Shown here: positions 8,944-20,986 of the stretch, one piece after another
How the letters are laid out: every line of letters starts with the position of its first letter
Position numbering within the stretch: the first letter of the stretch is position 1
NCBI GenBank assembly: GCA_016779485.1
Contig: JADHNN010000005.1
Location: 18,246 to 82,245, forward strand
Origin: Gammaproteobacteria bacterium
Lineage (GTDB): Bacteria; Pseudomonadota; Gammaproteobacteria; GCA-002705445; GCA-002716945
Direction of reading: 5' to 3'
Length of the DNA: 64,000 nucleotides
The notes under the pieces: model-generated
The model's input: the letters and a program-made list of their open reading frames with translations, nothing else
Told to the model about the DNA's origin: nothing
The model's database searches: none
Program-made: the position numbers and the translations under genes

Positions 8944-10518
8944 ATGACAACAATTTCTGAATTCGAACAATTACTGGAATCTAATATTTCACAATTAAAT
9001 ATGACACCAGGTGAAATAATTCCTGCTACTGTCATCGACATAAAAAATGATTTTGTCATTATAAATGCTGGCCTAAAATCTGAAGGCATAATACCAAAAA
9101 GCCAATTTATTAACTCTGATGGAGAGTTAGAAGTTGCTATAGGGGATGTAGTAGAAGTTACTCTTGATCTTGTGGAAGATGGTTATGGCGAAACAATACT
9201 ATCCAGAGAAAAAGCAAAGCGCAAGAAAGTATGGACTGCATTGGAAAATCTTTTAAATAATCAAGAAATCGTTTCTGGAAAAGTCTGTGGCAAAGTAAAA
9301 GGCGGTTTCACTGTTGAACTAATGGATGTGAAAGCATTTTTACCTGGCTCACTAGTTGATGTAAGACCAACAAAAGAAACGGACTACCTTGAAGGAAAAA
9401 CTCTAGACTTTAAGATTATTAAAATGGATAAAGTTAGAAATAATATTGTTTTATCTAGAAAAGCAGTATTACTTGATCAAAACTCAAGTTCTGAAGAAAT
9501 GAAAGAAAAATATGCAGAGGGAAACACAACTAAAGGGTTTGTTAAAAACTTGACTGATTACGGTGCTTTTATAGATTTAGGTGGGATAGACGGCCTCTTG
9601 CATATTACAGACATTGCATGGAAGCGTATTAACCATCCTCAAGAAATACTCAAAGTTGGTGATGAAATAGATATCAAAGTTCTAAAGTTCGACCAAGAGA
9701 AAAACAGAGTCAGTCTAGGTATGAAACAACTAACAGATGACCCTTGGGAGAAAGTTGAGGGTAACATTGAATTGAATTCTGTTTATGAAAGTAAAGTTGT
9801 TAATATTGCGGAATATGGAGTTTTTGTAGATTTAGGTGATAGTATCGAAGGCCTTATAAGAACCTCGGAGTTAGACTGGACAAATAAAAATATTAGTCCT
9901 AAGAAAGTGCTTAACTTAGGAGATAAGATTAATGTCAAAGTAATCGAAGTAGATGAAGAGAAGAGAAGACTTTCTTTAAGCTATAAGCAATGTCTGCCAA
10001 ATCCATGGGAAGAATTCTCAAACGATCACAATAAAGGCGATGTAATTAAAAGTGAAATTAAATCTATAACAGATTTTGGTATTTTCGTTGGTCTTGATGG
10101 GGGTATTGATGGGTTGGTTCATATATCCGATGTTACTAATCTAGGTAAACCGGAAGATTTTATTAGATCATATAAAAAAGGTAACCTTATTGAGACAGTC
10201 GTACTTTCCATAGACGCAGAAAGAGAGAGAATATCACTAGGTTTGAAACAAAATATTGAGTCAAACTTTGAATCGTTAACACAAGATTTAGAACTTGGAT
10301 CTGAAATTTCTGCTGAAGTGGTAAGTGTATCAGATACAGGGGTATATCTTAAACTAGATCAAAATATTCCAGGCTCACTTAAACTTCTTCAAAAAGAACT
10401 TCGTGAAATTGTAGAAACTAGTTCATTAACTGTTAATCAGAAAATACAGTGTAATATTAAATCTATTGACAAGAAGAACTTTCAAGTCATTTGCACTTTA
10501 TTAAACAGTAGTGAATAA
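8944..10518 (+). CDS. rpsA: 30S ribosomal protein S1
   Basis: mRNA-binding ribosomal protein that aids initiation, particularly on messages with weak or no Shine-Dalgarno. 524 aa against 557 in E. coli, the difference being mainly at the C-terminal end. Six S1 repeats can be placed at about residues 20-87, 103-171, 189-257, 275-345, 362-432 and 447-520; repeats 3-5 show the canonical DYGAFIDL / EYGVFVDL / DFGIFVGL core. The first two are the divergent ribosome-binding repeats, and the sixth is weak. Followed by ihfB, which starts inside its last codons. Confidence 0.97.
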   Translation: MTTISEFEQLLESNISQLNMTPGEIIPATVIDIKNDFVIINAGLKSEGIIPKSQFINSDGELEVAIGDVVEVTLDLVEDGYGETILSREKAKRKKVWTALENLLNNQEIVSGKVCGKVKGGFTVELMDVKAFLPGSLVDVRPTKETDYLEGKTLDFKIIKMDKVRNNIVLSRKAVLLDQNSSSEEMKEKYAEGNTTKGFVKNLTDYGAFIDLGGIDGLLHITDIAWKRINHPQEILKVGDEIDIKVLKFDQEKNRVSLGMKQLTDDPWEKVEGNIELNSVYESKVVNIAEYGVFVDLGDSIEGLIRTSELDWTNKNISPKKVLNLGDKINVKVIEVDEEKRRLSLSYKQCLPNPWEEFSNDHNKGDVIKSEIKSITDFGIFVGLDGGIDGLVHISDVTNLGKPEDFIRSYKKGNLIETVVLSIDAERERISLGLKQNIESNFESLTQDLELGSEISAEVVSVSDTGVYLKLDQNIPGSLKLLQKELREIVETSSLTVNQKIQCNIKSIDKKNFQVICTLLNSSE

Positions 10519-10789
10519 GTCTGACATTATTAATCTTGTATGCGAGAAAAATAATTTAGGCTTGTCTGATGTAGAATATTCCATAAAAAAAATTATTAAT
10601 TTTATGAGTGAAAATTTATATCAGGGAGAACGAGTTGAAATAAGAGGCTTTGGTACTTTTTCTCTTCATACACATCAATCACGTCTAGCAAGAAACCCTA
10701 AGACTGGTGATAAAATTGCACTTGAAAGAAGAAATACAGTTCATTTCAAGCCAAGTAAAGAACTTAAATCTAGAGTTAATAATATCTAA
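10511..10789 (+). CDS. ihfB: Integration host factor subunit beta
   Basis: DNA-bending nucleoid protein, partner of IhfA. 92 aa, with GTG start overlapping the rpsA stop by eight bases. The HU/IHF signature is clear: GERVEIRGFGTFSLHTHQSR followed by ARNPKTGDKI and a FKPSKELKSRV tail, with the intercalating proline in RNPKTG. Its place directly after rpsA is the standard ihfB location, which separates it from HU. Confidence 0.95.
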   Translation: MNKSDIINLVCEKNNLGLSDVEYSIKKIINFMSENLYQGERVEIRGFGTFSLHTHQSRLARNPKTGDKIALERRNTVHFKPSKELKSRVNNI

Positions 10790-10826
10790 TCTATCCAATC
10801 TAGCAAATTTACTTTAGAATATACAC

Positions 10827-11123
10827 ATGGGAAGGTTATTTTTTCTTATATTTACTACTATCTTAATAATAATTACAGTGGTAATCTCTACTCACAATAC
10901 AAGTAATATAAATATTGATATATATTTTTATAATTATGAGCTACCTATATCCATCTTGATACTTTATTCTTTTATTGCTGGAATGATTACAACGCTAATT
11001 TATCTTATAAGTATTATTATCTCCTATAAAAAAAGAACTAGAGATATGAAAAGTGCGTTACAGAATACCCAAGAAGAGCTCGACAATCTTAGACGAAATC
11101 CATTAAGAGATGGTACTGAATGA
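10827..11123 (+). CDS. lapA: Lipopolysaccharide assembly protein A (LapA)
   Basis: Small inner-membrane protein (DUF1049 family) that works with LapB in controlling LPS synthesis through LpxC turnover. 98 aa with two predicted membrane helices, about residues 1-22 and 39-65, then a charged coiled-coil tail (MKSALQNTQEELDNLRR). A TAGAAT hexamer at 10815-10820 ends six bases before the ATG, so an internal leaderless promoter is possible. It overlaps lapB by ATGA. Confidence 0.88.
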   Translation: MGRLFFLIFTTILIIITVVISTHNTSNINIDIYFYNYELPISILILYSFIAGMITTLIYLISIIISYKKRTRDMKSALQNTQEELDNLRRNPLRDGTE

Positions 11124-12277
11124 TTGAAATACTGGTTATCTCAATCATATTTTTCTTTATAGTTATTTACATTATTAGTAAAAGTAAAGGTAATGTTAAT
11201 ACGACTAATAATATATATAGCCAAGAGTATTATCGTGGACTTAACTATCTTTTAAACAATGAGGATGATAAAGCATTAAAAATATTTACCGATCTTATAG
11301 ATGTTGATAGTTCAACAATTGAAACACATTTAGCTCTTGGTGGTGTTTACAGAAGAAGAGGAGAGTTTGATAAAGCTATATTAATTCATCAAAATTTACT
11401 ATCTAGACCTAAATTAGATAAAAACATCAAAAACCAGACCTTATATGAACTTTCTAAAGATTTTTTCTCTGCTGGCTTGTATGATAAATCAGAAAAAATA
11501 TTACTTAATTTAAAACAACATGAATCATACTTTGAATCTTGCAATGAATATCTTTTATTAATTTATGAACTTTCTAAGGATTGGGATAATGCAATTAAAT
11601 TTACCAAAAATCTTAAACAATCAAATATTAGAAAATCAAGTATTGATGTAATTGTCTCTCATTATTATTGTGAAAAAGCTAACGATTATAAAAATGATAA
11701 CCAATTGAATAAATCTATAACCGTTTTAAGAAAAGCTATAGATATTAATAATAAAAGTAAAAGAGCATATATGACTCTCTTTGAGTTTAATATACATTCA
11801 AATCCTGGTCTAGCTCTCGATAATCTAGAGATTTTGCTTAATATAGATTCAATTTACTTAATCATTTTATCCAATGAAATTGTTTCATTATCAACAATAC
11901 ATCAAGACAATAATCTTGATAAGAGAATATATGATATTATTTTGAACTTTTCTAATAACAATAATTTTTCTCCAAAACTGTATGAATTTATGTTTAATAT
12001 CTCTGGCTATGATGCTCCTCATGATTATTTAAATTTAACTAAAACTAATATATTTACAAATATATTTAATAACCTTTACTTATCGAAAAACTCTAGTGAT
12101 AAAACTTATTTGCTCAATAATGATTTGCTTGCATTAATAAAAAATAATTTCTTGACGTATAATTGCTCAAACTGTGGCTATACTGCTAAGAATTATATTT
12201 GGCAATGCCCATCATGTAACCATTGGGAAACTATTAAGCCGATTACAATTAGCGAGAGAATTACATATAGTGCATGA
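11120..12277 (+). CDS. lapB: Lipopolysaccharide assembly protein B (LapB/YciM)
   Basis: Inner-membrane-anchored TPR protein that couples FtsH to LpxC and coordinates LPS assembly. 385 aa (E. coli 389). An N-terminal membrane helix occupies residues ~1-20, followed by TPR repeats (for example LNYLLNNEDDKALKIF and LALGGVYRRRGEFDKAILIH). The C-terminal rubredoxin-like zinc knuckle is intact: CSNCGYTAKNYIWQCPSC. Coupled to lapA (ATGA) and followed by pyrF with an eight-base overlap, as in E. coli. Confidence 0.94.
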   Translation: MIEILVISIIFFFIVIYIISKSKGNVNTTNNIYSQEYYRGLNYLLNNEDDKALKIFTDLIDVDSSTIETHLALGGVYRRRGEFDKAILIHQNLLSRPKLDKNIKNQTLYELSKDFFSAGLYDKSEKILLNLKQHESYFESCNEYLLLIYELSKDWDNAIKFTKNLKQSNIRKSSIDVIVSHYYCEKANDYKNDNQLNKSITVLRKAIDINNKSKRAYMTLFEFNIHSNPGLALDNLEILLNIDSIYLIILSNEIVSLSTIHQDNNLDKRIYDIILNFSNNNNFSPKLYEFMFNISGYDAPHDYLNLTKTNIFTNIFNNLYLSKNSSDKTYLLNNDLLALIKNNFLTYNCSNCGYTAKNYIWQCPSCNHWETIKPITISERITYSA

Positions 12278-12947
12278 TAGTAAAAAAATAATCGTTGCTT
12301 TGGATTATGATAATCTAGATTCGGCTATAGATTTTGTTGATTCGATAGATTCAGAATTATGTAGAATAAAGATAGGTAAAGAACTTTTTACAAAATATGG
12401 TCCTAGTATAGTCAATAATATTCATGAAAAAGGATTTGAAATTTTTTTAGATTTGAAATTTCATGATATACCTACAACAGTATATAAGGCCTGTATCTCT
12501 GCATTTTCACTTAATATATGGATGTTGAATATTCATCTATCTGGAGGATATGATATGGCTATTTCTGCTATGAAAGCTAAGAAAGATTGCCAATCAGCCT
12601 CTAAACTTATAGGTGTTACTGCTCTTACCAGTCTATCTGATCATGATTGTACAAAAATTTATGGTTGCAAAAGAACAGATCAATTAAAAAGATTGAGAGA
12701 TATTGGTCTAGAAGCTGATATAGATGGATTTGTGTGTTCGCCATATGATATTAATACTCTTGCAGCAGAGGATAAAATTTTTGTAACACCAGGTATTAGA
12801 ACTAACAATAATACTCATGATCATCATAAAGTAATTACACCAGTAAATGCATTGCAACTAGGCTCGACCTACCTTGTCATTGGAAGAAGTATCACAGAAA
12901 GCTCAGATCCAACCAAAGTGCTAAAAGAAATTTATCAATCTTTATAA
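12270..12947 (+). CDS. pyrF: Orotidine 5'-phosphate decarboxylase
   Basis: Last step of UMP synthesis. The ORF track starts at 12174, deep inside lapB; the GTG at 12270, giving (M)HDSKKIIVALDYDN, yields 225 aa, the family length, and an eight-base overlap with lapB, so I choose it. The catalytic DxKxxD is seen as DLKFHDIP, and the phosphate-binding VTPGIR and LGSTYLVIGRSIT motifs are present. Its 3' end overlaps the converging kinase gene by six bases. Confidence 0.95.
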   Translation: MHDSKKIIVALDYDNLDSAIDFVDSIDSELCRIKIGKELFTKYGPSIVNNIHEKGFEIFLDLKFHDIPTTVYKACISAFSLNIWMLNIHLSGGYDMAISAMKAKKDCQSASKLIGVTALTSLSDHDCTKIYGCKRTDQLKRLRDIGLEADIDGFVCSPYDINTLAAEDKIFVTPGIRTNNNTHDHHKVITPVNALQLGSTYLVIGRSITESSDPTKVLKEIYQSL

Positions 12948-13934
12948 GTCAGATTTAAGCTGTGCGTATTCTTCTTCACTGTCGTATTTAGCCCCATATT
13001 TTTGAATAATTCTTCCTGCACATTTATTAGCAAACTTTATGGATTCAGTAATAGTTTTATTATTTCTCTTTGATAATAGATATGCAGCTAAAAACATATC
13101 TCCAGCGCCTGTTAAGTCAACAGGCGTAACACTCTCACTAATTACATGAGTGATTTTAGTGTCATAATAAACATAAGCTCCTTTATTACCAGAAGTAATA
13201 ACTATTTCATTTGAATAATTGCTTAGAAATTTTATAGAGTCATTAATATTATCAGATGAAGAAATATTATATGCCTCTTGTTGGTTACAAAAAATAATAT
13301 CAAAACTTTTATTAATCAATTCCATCATATTATCTTTGAAAAAACTAACTACATTTGGATCTGATAAAGTAATAATTTTTTTTATATTATTTTCACTTGC
13401 TACATCTAAACAATACTTCGCAACACTATTAGTACTATCGGAGGTAACTAGATACCCTTCAATTAATAAGTATTCAGATTTAAATATGACGTCTTTTGAT
13501 ATGTCTTCTTTTGATAAATCAGATGAAACGCCAAGATAGGTATACATTGTTCTTTCATGGTCAGGTGTGATTAAAACTATACATTCACCAGTTGTACCGG
13601 TTTCTACTTGTTTAATAGCAGATTGCATGCCAACAAATTTCAATGATTCTTCAAATGTAGCCCCAACATTATCTTTTGATACCCTACCAGTAAAACTTAC
13701 ATTTTCACCAAACTGAGCTAGAGCATATAAAGAATTTGCTACTGATCCCCCTGGCATCATTTTTACAACTCCATACTTCTTCTTGAGTTCATTATTTATT
13801 CTATTATGATTTTGAATATCATTTAGCTCCATACAACCTTTTTTTAAGTTAAGTTGCTTAAGTTCATCTTCTGATATTATATATTCACTATCAACAAGCG
13901 CATTTCCTATTCCATATATAAATATTTCTTTCAT
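12942..13934 (-). CDS. PfkB-family sugar/adenosine kinase
   Basis: Ribokinase-fold kinase of 330 aa. The first PfkB signature appears as PGGSVANSLYALAQFGENV with nearby GRVSKDN; the second, DLTGAGDMFLAAYLL, carries the catalytic aspartate and anion hole. A lid strand opens with MKEIFIYGIGNALVDSEY. It resembles the adenosine kinase-like branch found across marine gammaproteobacteria, but the substrate cannot be fixed from sequence. One base separates it from upstream zapE, so the two are probably co-transcribed leftward. Confidence 0.88.
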   Translation of the reverse strand: MKEIFIYGIGNALVDSEYIISEDELKQLNLKKGCMELNDIQNHNRINNELKKKYGVVKMMPGGSVANSLYALAQFGENVSFTGRVSKDNVGATFEESLKFVGMQSAIKQVETGTTGECIVLITPDHERTMYTYLGVSSDLSKEDISKDVIFKSEYLLIEGYLVTSDSTNSVAKYCLDVASENNIKKIITLSDPNVVSFFKDNMMELINKSFDIIFCNQQEAYNISSSDNINDSIKFLSNYSNEIVITSGNKGAYVYYDTKITHVISESVTPVDLTGAGDMFLAAYLLSKRNNKTITESIKFANKCAGRIIQKYGAKYDSEEEYAQLKSDL

Positions 13935-13935
13935 C

Positions 13936-14976
13936 TTATTCCTTTGTATTTGTTAAATAATACATTCCTTGCATTTCATTTAGTCTACTTTGGCATCTAT
14001 TCCAAAGATTTCTTAGTTTATCACCTGTATACAAATCATTGCATGCGTAGTTATTAAAAAAGAACTTAATTTTCATTTTATTTCTATAACAAATATCAAT
14101 AAATGATATAAATCTTCTTATAAGATCTGCTGAGTCATCATTGCATGTAATGAAATCATTAATGAAGATCCATTCTGTCTTTTTAGATATTTCTATATAT
14201 TCTTTGTCCCCACCTGGTTCTCTAAAAAAATCAGAAAAAGAAATCCATAAAAAATCACTTGAAGTAGCCTTACAGCTAAACGCTCTTGAATTAACATAAT
14301 ATTTTTTATTAAAGTTTAAATTCTCAAAATTATTCTGCAAAAAACATATAATACTCTCATCATTATGAACATGCTCAGAACTATTATTTAAATTTAGGAT
14401 ATTTCTTGATCTATAATCTACCAATCCTTCAATTTTATAAATATTAAGTGATTTTTTCATAATCTCCATTTCTTTTATAAATATTTCTCTCTGCAGTCCA
14501 TCTTTATATAGATCATCTGGATGTGTGTTAGATGTCAAATAAAGTGTTATGTTTAATGTAATAAGCTGATTTAGAAGATTTCCAATAATCATTGCATCTG
14601 TTATATCTTCAACTTGAAATTCATCTATGAAAATAACTTTACATTTCTTACTTAAATCTCTAGCTATAATATTTAAAGGTTTCTTCTTGCCGGATAAGTT
14701 TGATAAATGTTCATGTATACTTTGCATGAATTCCATATAATGGAATGATGCTTTTCTTTCAGTAAGTAAATTAAAAAATGTTTTAGTAATTAAAGTTTTT
14801 CCCCTTCCAACATCTCCCCACACATAAAAGCTTTTCTTAGTTGATTTACTATCTAATTTGTCATTTAAATCTTTATCGGGCTGTATTGACTCTATCAACT
14901 TATGAATTAAATGTAATTGTGCTGAATCTAAATCTATTCCTCGTTTTTTTAATTTTTTAATAATATAGTCAATCAT
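13936..14976 (-). CDS. zapE: Cell division ATPase ZapE (AFG1-like)
   Basis: AAA+-related ATPase of the AFG1/LACE1 family; in E. coli ZapE binds FtsZ at the constricting septum. 346 aa. Walker A is YVWGDVGRGKTLITK, Walker B is KVIFIDEFQVEDITDAM, and the sensor region LYLTSNTHPDDLYKDGLQRE is typical of the family. C-terminal half is divergent. A TATACA hexamer lies close upstream of the start on the minus strand. Confidence 0.92.
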   Translation of the reverse strand: MIDYIIKKLKKRGIDLDSAQLHLIHKLIESIQPDKDLNDKLDSKSTKKSFYVWGDVGRGKTLITKTFFNLLTERKASFHYMEFMQSIHEHLSNLSGKKKPLNIIARDLSKKCKVIFIDEFQVEDITDAMIIGNLLNQLITLNITLYLTSNTHPDDLYKDGLQREIFIKEMEIMKKSLNIYKIEGLVDYRSRNILNLNNSSEHVHNDESIICFLQNNFENLNFNKKYYVNSRAFSCKATSSDFLWISFSDFFREPGGDKEYIEISKKTEWIFINDFITCNDDSADLIRRFISFIDICYRNKMKIKFFFNNYACNDLYTGDKLRNLWNRCQSRLNEMQGMYYLTNTKE

Positions 14977-15016
14977 GTTCTTTTGTGTATATCACTATTT
15001 GCACGTGACATTCTAA

Positions 15017-15100
15017 TACCACTGATCGGACTCGAACCGATACTTTCTTGCGAAAAAGGGATTTTGAGTCCCTCGTGTCTACCAATTCCACCACAGTGGC
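15017..15100 (-). tRNA. tRNA-Leu (CAA)
   Basis: Minus-strand cloverleaf of 84 nt without encoded CCA. The acceptor arm GCCACTG pairs with CAGTGGT (first pair G-U), with discriminator A. Anticodon stem AGGGA/TCCCT encloses loop CTCAAAA, anticodon CAA, reading UUG. A long class II variable arm (TTTC-GCAA-GAAA hairpin) and T-arm ATCGG-TTCGAGT-CCGAT confirm leucine. Confidence 0.96.
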
Positions 15101-15131
15101 ATAATATTCGTATATTGTGCTAAGATAAACT

Positions 15132-15332
15132 ATGTTGGATTATATCATATACTTCACAATCATAATTATTGCAATATTAGTTGTATTGTATATTCGAAAA
15201 CAAATTACATTATCTCAAAATATTCGTATCGAAGATACTACGCTAGAGAAGCTTGACGAAAAGTTAAAAAAACATAAATTGATTGGCGGAAGACATAAAC
15301 GAACTAATAAGAAAAACCCGCCGATAGTTTAG
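15132..15332 (+). CDS. Small single-pass membrane protein, unknown function
   Basis: 66 aa; I do not recognise the family. One strongly hydrophobic helix spans about residues 3-21, followed by a lysine-rich cytoplasmic tail (DEKLKKHKLIGGRHKRTNKK), orientation inferred from the positive-inside rule. An extended -10 (TGC-TAAGAT, 15118-15126) lies five bases before the ATG, suggesting a leaderless message. It sits divergently next to tRNA-Leu and its stop overlaps the converging gene by four bases. The frame is open and well placed, so I take it as real. Confidence 0.6.
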   Translation: MLDYIIYFTIIIIAILVVLYIRKQITLSQNIRIEDTTLEKLDEKLKKHKLIGGRHKRTNKKNPPIV

Positions 15333-15772
15333 CTATTTTGCTCTTTTGCTGACTGTGCCATTTTAGCCATCTCAGGTGTGTATGCTTCTCCTTGCCATAA
15401 CATATCATAGACAATTTCTTCGTTGCCATTTTCACAAAGGTCAATTACGTTTTGAAATAAAGGTTGGAATTTATCGCTTTTATGAGAATTCTCATGCTCC
15501 TCATATGAATTCCAATATGTGATGATAAGTGCTTCCTTATTTTTTAATTCACTCTCTAAGGCTTTTCCAAGGTTAGATCCTTCATTTGATATTTGTCCAC
15601 TATTTAAAACAACCATTCCACCAATAAATCCAGTCTCAGAATGATATGTTTTTACATTTTCACACATCAGGGCAACTCTTTCTTGAAGCTCGTCAATAGT
15701 ATGACCTTTCTTAAGGATTACTCGATTAATAGTTACTATGCCATCATGAGGAAAATTTTTTATCAATGCCAT
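15329..15772 (-). CDS. Probable ABM-like (dimeric alpha/beta barrel) protein, unknown function
   Basis: 147 aa. The alternation of beta strand and helix (IVTINRVILKKGH... then FIGGMVVLNSGQ... and ALIITYWNSYEEHENSHKS) resembles antibiotic-biosynthesis-monooxygenase-type domains, used by very different small enzymes; the assignment is tentative and no active site is visible. A strong Shine-Dalgarno (AGGAG) lies seven to eight bases before the ATG, one of few in this window, implying efficient translation. No signal peptide. It converges on the 66-aa membrane protein gene. Confidence 0.6.
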   Translation of the reverse strand: MALIKNFPHDGIVTINRVILKKGHTIDELQERVALMCENVKTYHSETGFIGGMVVLNSGQISNEGSNLGKALESELKNKEALIITYWNSYEEHENSHKSDKFQPLFQNVIDLCENGNEEIVYDMLWQGEAYTPEMAKMAQSAKEQNS

Positions 15773-15867
15773 AGATTTACTCCTGTTATTTTATTTAAAA
15801 AGTTCATATCAATTTTGTATCAAATTTCTTTTTAATTTGCAATGATGATAACCTATAATCCATTCTG

Positions 15868-18304
<2,437 letters not shown>

Positions 18305-18305
<1 letters not shown>

Positions 18306-20089
18306 TGTATAAATATCCTACCTGGAAATATATTTTAGTGCTGCTAGTTTTAAGTTATGCAGTAATATATTCTTTACCTAATTTTTATAATACATATCCT
18401 TCTATTCAGGTAAACACATTTGATAAAAAAGAAGTCGACAGTCTAAATTTAAAGCAACTGTCAGAAGACAACAAGATTTCTAATATTGGCATAGATGGAA
18501 ATAATCTTTTTTTTAATTCAATTGATGATCAATTAAATGCATATAATAAATTGATTAAGCTGCCATCGTATCAATTTACATTAAGTAACTATAATCATAT
18601 TCCTAAATGGTTGAGTACTATTAATGCAAATCCAGTGTCTTTAGGTTTAGACCTAAAAGGCGGAGTTCACTTTCTTCTTCAAATTGATAGTGATAATGTG
18701 AAAAAATCTAGATTCACTCAATTGGAAAATAATCTTAGAAACTTTTTTATTGATAATGGCATTCGATACAATACCTTCTTTACAGATACAGATAGTGTTA
18801 CTTTTAAGTTAAATAAAGATTCAATTGATCCTGAAGTTTTAGCTATCCTTAATGAGAACTTCTCGGATTATCAAATAACAACTCTGAAATCTGAAAGTGG
18901 CATGGATATTAGTGCAACTCTATCTCAGAAATCCTTTCAAAATGATATAAAAGCATCAATGAAAAAGAATCTTGCAATATTAAGATCTAGAGTTAATGAA
19001 CTCGGTGTTTCTCAACCTATTATTCAGCAGCAAGGAAAAAACCGAATTATCGTTCAACTACCGGGACTACAGGACTCAACTAGAGCTAAAACTATTCTAG
19101 GTTCTACAGCTACTCTAGAATTTAGACTAACAAGAGGATCTCCTGATGATTGGAGTCAATCTGAAGCTATTGGTACAAACACTATTAGTGAATCACTATT
19201 ATATAGACATAAAAATGGCTCCCCTGTACTTCTGTCAAGAGATGTTATTGCATCAGGTAAAGATATTGAAGGAGCAAACTCTGGCTTTGATGGACAAACT
19301 AACCAACCAGCTGTATTTGTTAATTTAAGCGCATATGGCGCATCCAACATGCTTGATACAACATCAAAAAACATTGGAAACAGAATGGCAGTCGTCTTTG
19401 TTGAACAAGATAAAAACCAGGTAATTAATATTGCTACAATAAGGGAAGCATTCAGCAAACGTTTTCAAATAACAGGTCTTGACCTTCAGGAGGCAAAAGA
19501 CTTAGCAATACTTTTAAGATCAGGATCGCTTAGTGCACCAATGACAATAGTTGAAGAGAGAACGGTTGGCCCGAGTCTTGGTAGTGAAAATATAATTTCG
19601 GGAAGAGACTCCATGTTACTAGGGATGATGTTAGTAATATTGTTCATGTTTATTTACTATAAGAAATTTGGAGTGATAGCAAATATTGCTCTAATATTTA
19701 ATATATTAATCATCACAGCAACATTAGCTCTTTTTCAGGCAACACTTACCCTTTCTGGTATCGCAGGTATTGTACTCACGGTGGGTATGGCAGTGGATGC
19801 AAACGTACTAATATATGAAAGAATAAGGGAAGAGATCCTAAATGGAAATAGCCCAAATGCTAGTATCATCTCAGGTTACAATAAAGCATTTTCTACTATT
19901 TCCGATGCAAATATCACCACGCTTATTGCAGCAATTGCATTGTTAACAATTGGTACAGGTGTGGTTAAAGGATTTGCAGTTACATTAGTAATAGGAATAT
20001 TGTCTTCTATGTTTACAGCAATCGTCGGTACTAGAGCATTAGTAAGTTTTATATATGAGAATAAAAACAATAAAGGGCTGTCTATTTAA
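18305..20089 (+). CDS. secD: Protein translocase subunit SecD
   Basis: Inner-membrane RND-type motor that, with SecF, drives late protein export using the proton gradient. 594 aa (E. coli 615). First helix at residues ~8-26, then the large periplasmic P1 domain beginning with the conserved SLGLDLKGGVHFLLQID, and five C-terminal membrane helices from ~455 (MLLGMMLVILFMFIYY). VDANVLIYERIREE in TM4 is the conserved protonation-linked motif. One-base overlap with both yajC and secF. Confidence 0.97.
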
Positions 20090-20979
20090 TGTTTAGAATT
20101 ATAAAAGAGCTTGATATAAAATTTATGGAAATTAGAAAGATTCCATTAATTCTTTCATCACTATTGTTGGCAGTATCAATATTAAGCATCATAATCAAAG
20201 GTTTTAATTTCGGAATTGACTTTTCAAGCGGATATATTGTCCAGTTAAAATTTGATAACAAAGTTACAGTTATTGATGTGCAGGATAAACTGTCTAAAAA
20301 TAATCTGAGTGACTCGACTGTTCAGCTGTATGGATCAAGTAAAGAAATACTTATCAAGCTTAAAGATGAAGAGATATTTAAGAAAACTAATATTAATAAT
20401 TACCTAAAAAAGATATTTAATGATTCTAGCTTCAAGATTACTAAACTGGAATATGTAGGAGCACAAGTTGGAAGTGAACTAAGAGAGAAGGGTGAATGGG
20501 CCATGTTAATAGCACTATTCAGCATTCTGATATACATAGCTCTAAGATTTGAACTTATCTATGGTCTGGGAGCAATTTCTGCTTTAATTCATGATGTTAT
20601 AATAACACTTGGATTTTTTTCCTTTTTTAATTTAACTTTTGATTTAAGTGTTTTAGCTGCAGTATTAGCTGTAATTGGTTACTCACTTAATGACTCAATA
20701 GTCGTATTTGATAGGATTAGAGAAAATAATATTATTCTGAGAAAATTATCAATATTTGCTGTTTTAAATAAATCAATCAATCAAACTTTATCTAGAACAC
20801 TTGTAACTTCATTCACAACAATGCTTGTTATAATTTCTTTACTTATATTTGGAGGCAATGCTGTTGAAAATTTCTCTATAGCGATGCTTATAGGTATTTT
20901 AATTGGTACATATTCATCTATATTCATAGCTAGCACAAGCTTGTCATATTTTGGAATCAAACGCCCAGAAGAAAGCTAA
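20089..20979 (+). CDS. secF: Protein translocase subunit SecF
   Basis: Second half of the SecDF exporter motor. 296 aa. Helix 1 at ~18-37, conserved NFGIDFSSGYIVQ at the start of the periplasmic loop, and five membrane helices from ~130 with GYSLNDSIVVFDRIRENN in TM4. It ends in a palindrome shared with the stop of the converging suhB-like gene. Confidence 0.97.
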   Translation: MFRIIKELDIKFMEIRKIPLILSSLLLAVSILSIIIKGFNFGIDFSSGYIVQLKFDNKVTVIDVQDKLSKNNLSDSTVQLYGSSKEILIKLKDEEIFKKTNINNYLKKIFNDSSFKITKLEYVGAQVGSELREKGEWAMLIALFSILIYIALRFELIYGLGAISALIHDVIITLGFFSFFNLTFDLSVLAAVLAVIGYSLNDSIVVFDRIRENNIILRKLSIFAVLNKSINQTLSRTLVTSFTTMLVIISLLIFGGNAVENFSIAMLIGILIGTYSSIFIASTSLSYFGIKRPEES

Positions 20980-20986
20980 TTAGCTT
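20973..20986. terminator. Small palindrome spanning both convergent stop codons
   Basis: AAGCTAATTAGCTT is self-complementary and contains both the secF TAA and the TAA of the minus-strand SuhB-like gene. No long T-tract on either side except CCTTTTC rightwards, so termination strength is doubtful. Confidence 0.3.

Noticed and set aside
12174-12269. Longer pyrF start
   Set aside because: Would add 32 residues encoded inside the conserved lapB zinc-knuckle region; the GTG at 12270 gives the family length.
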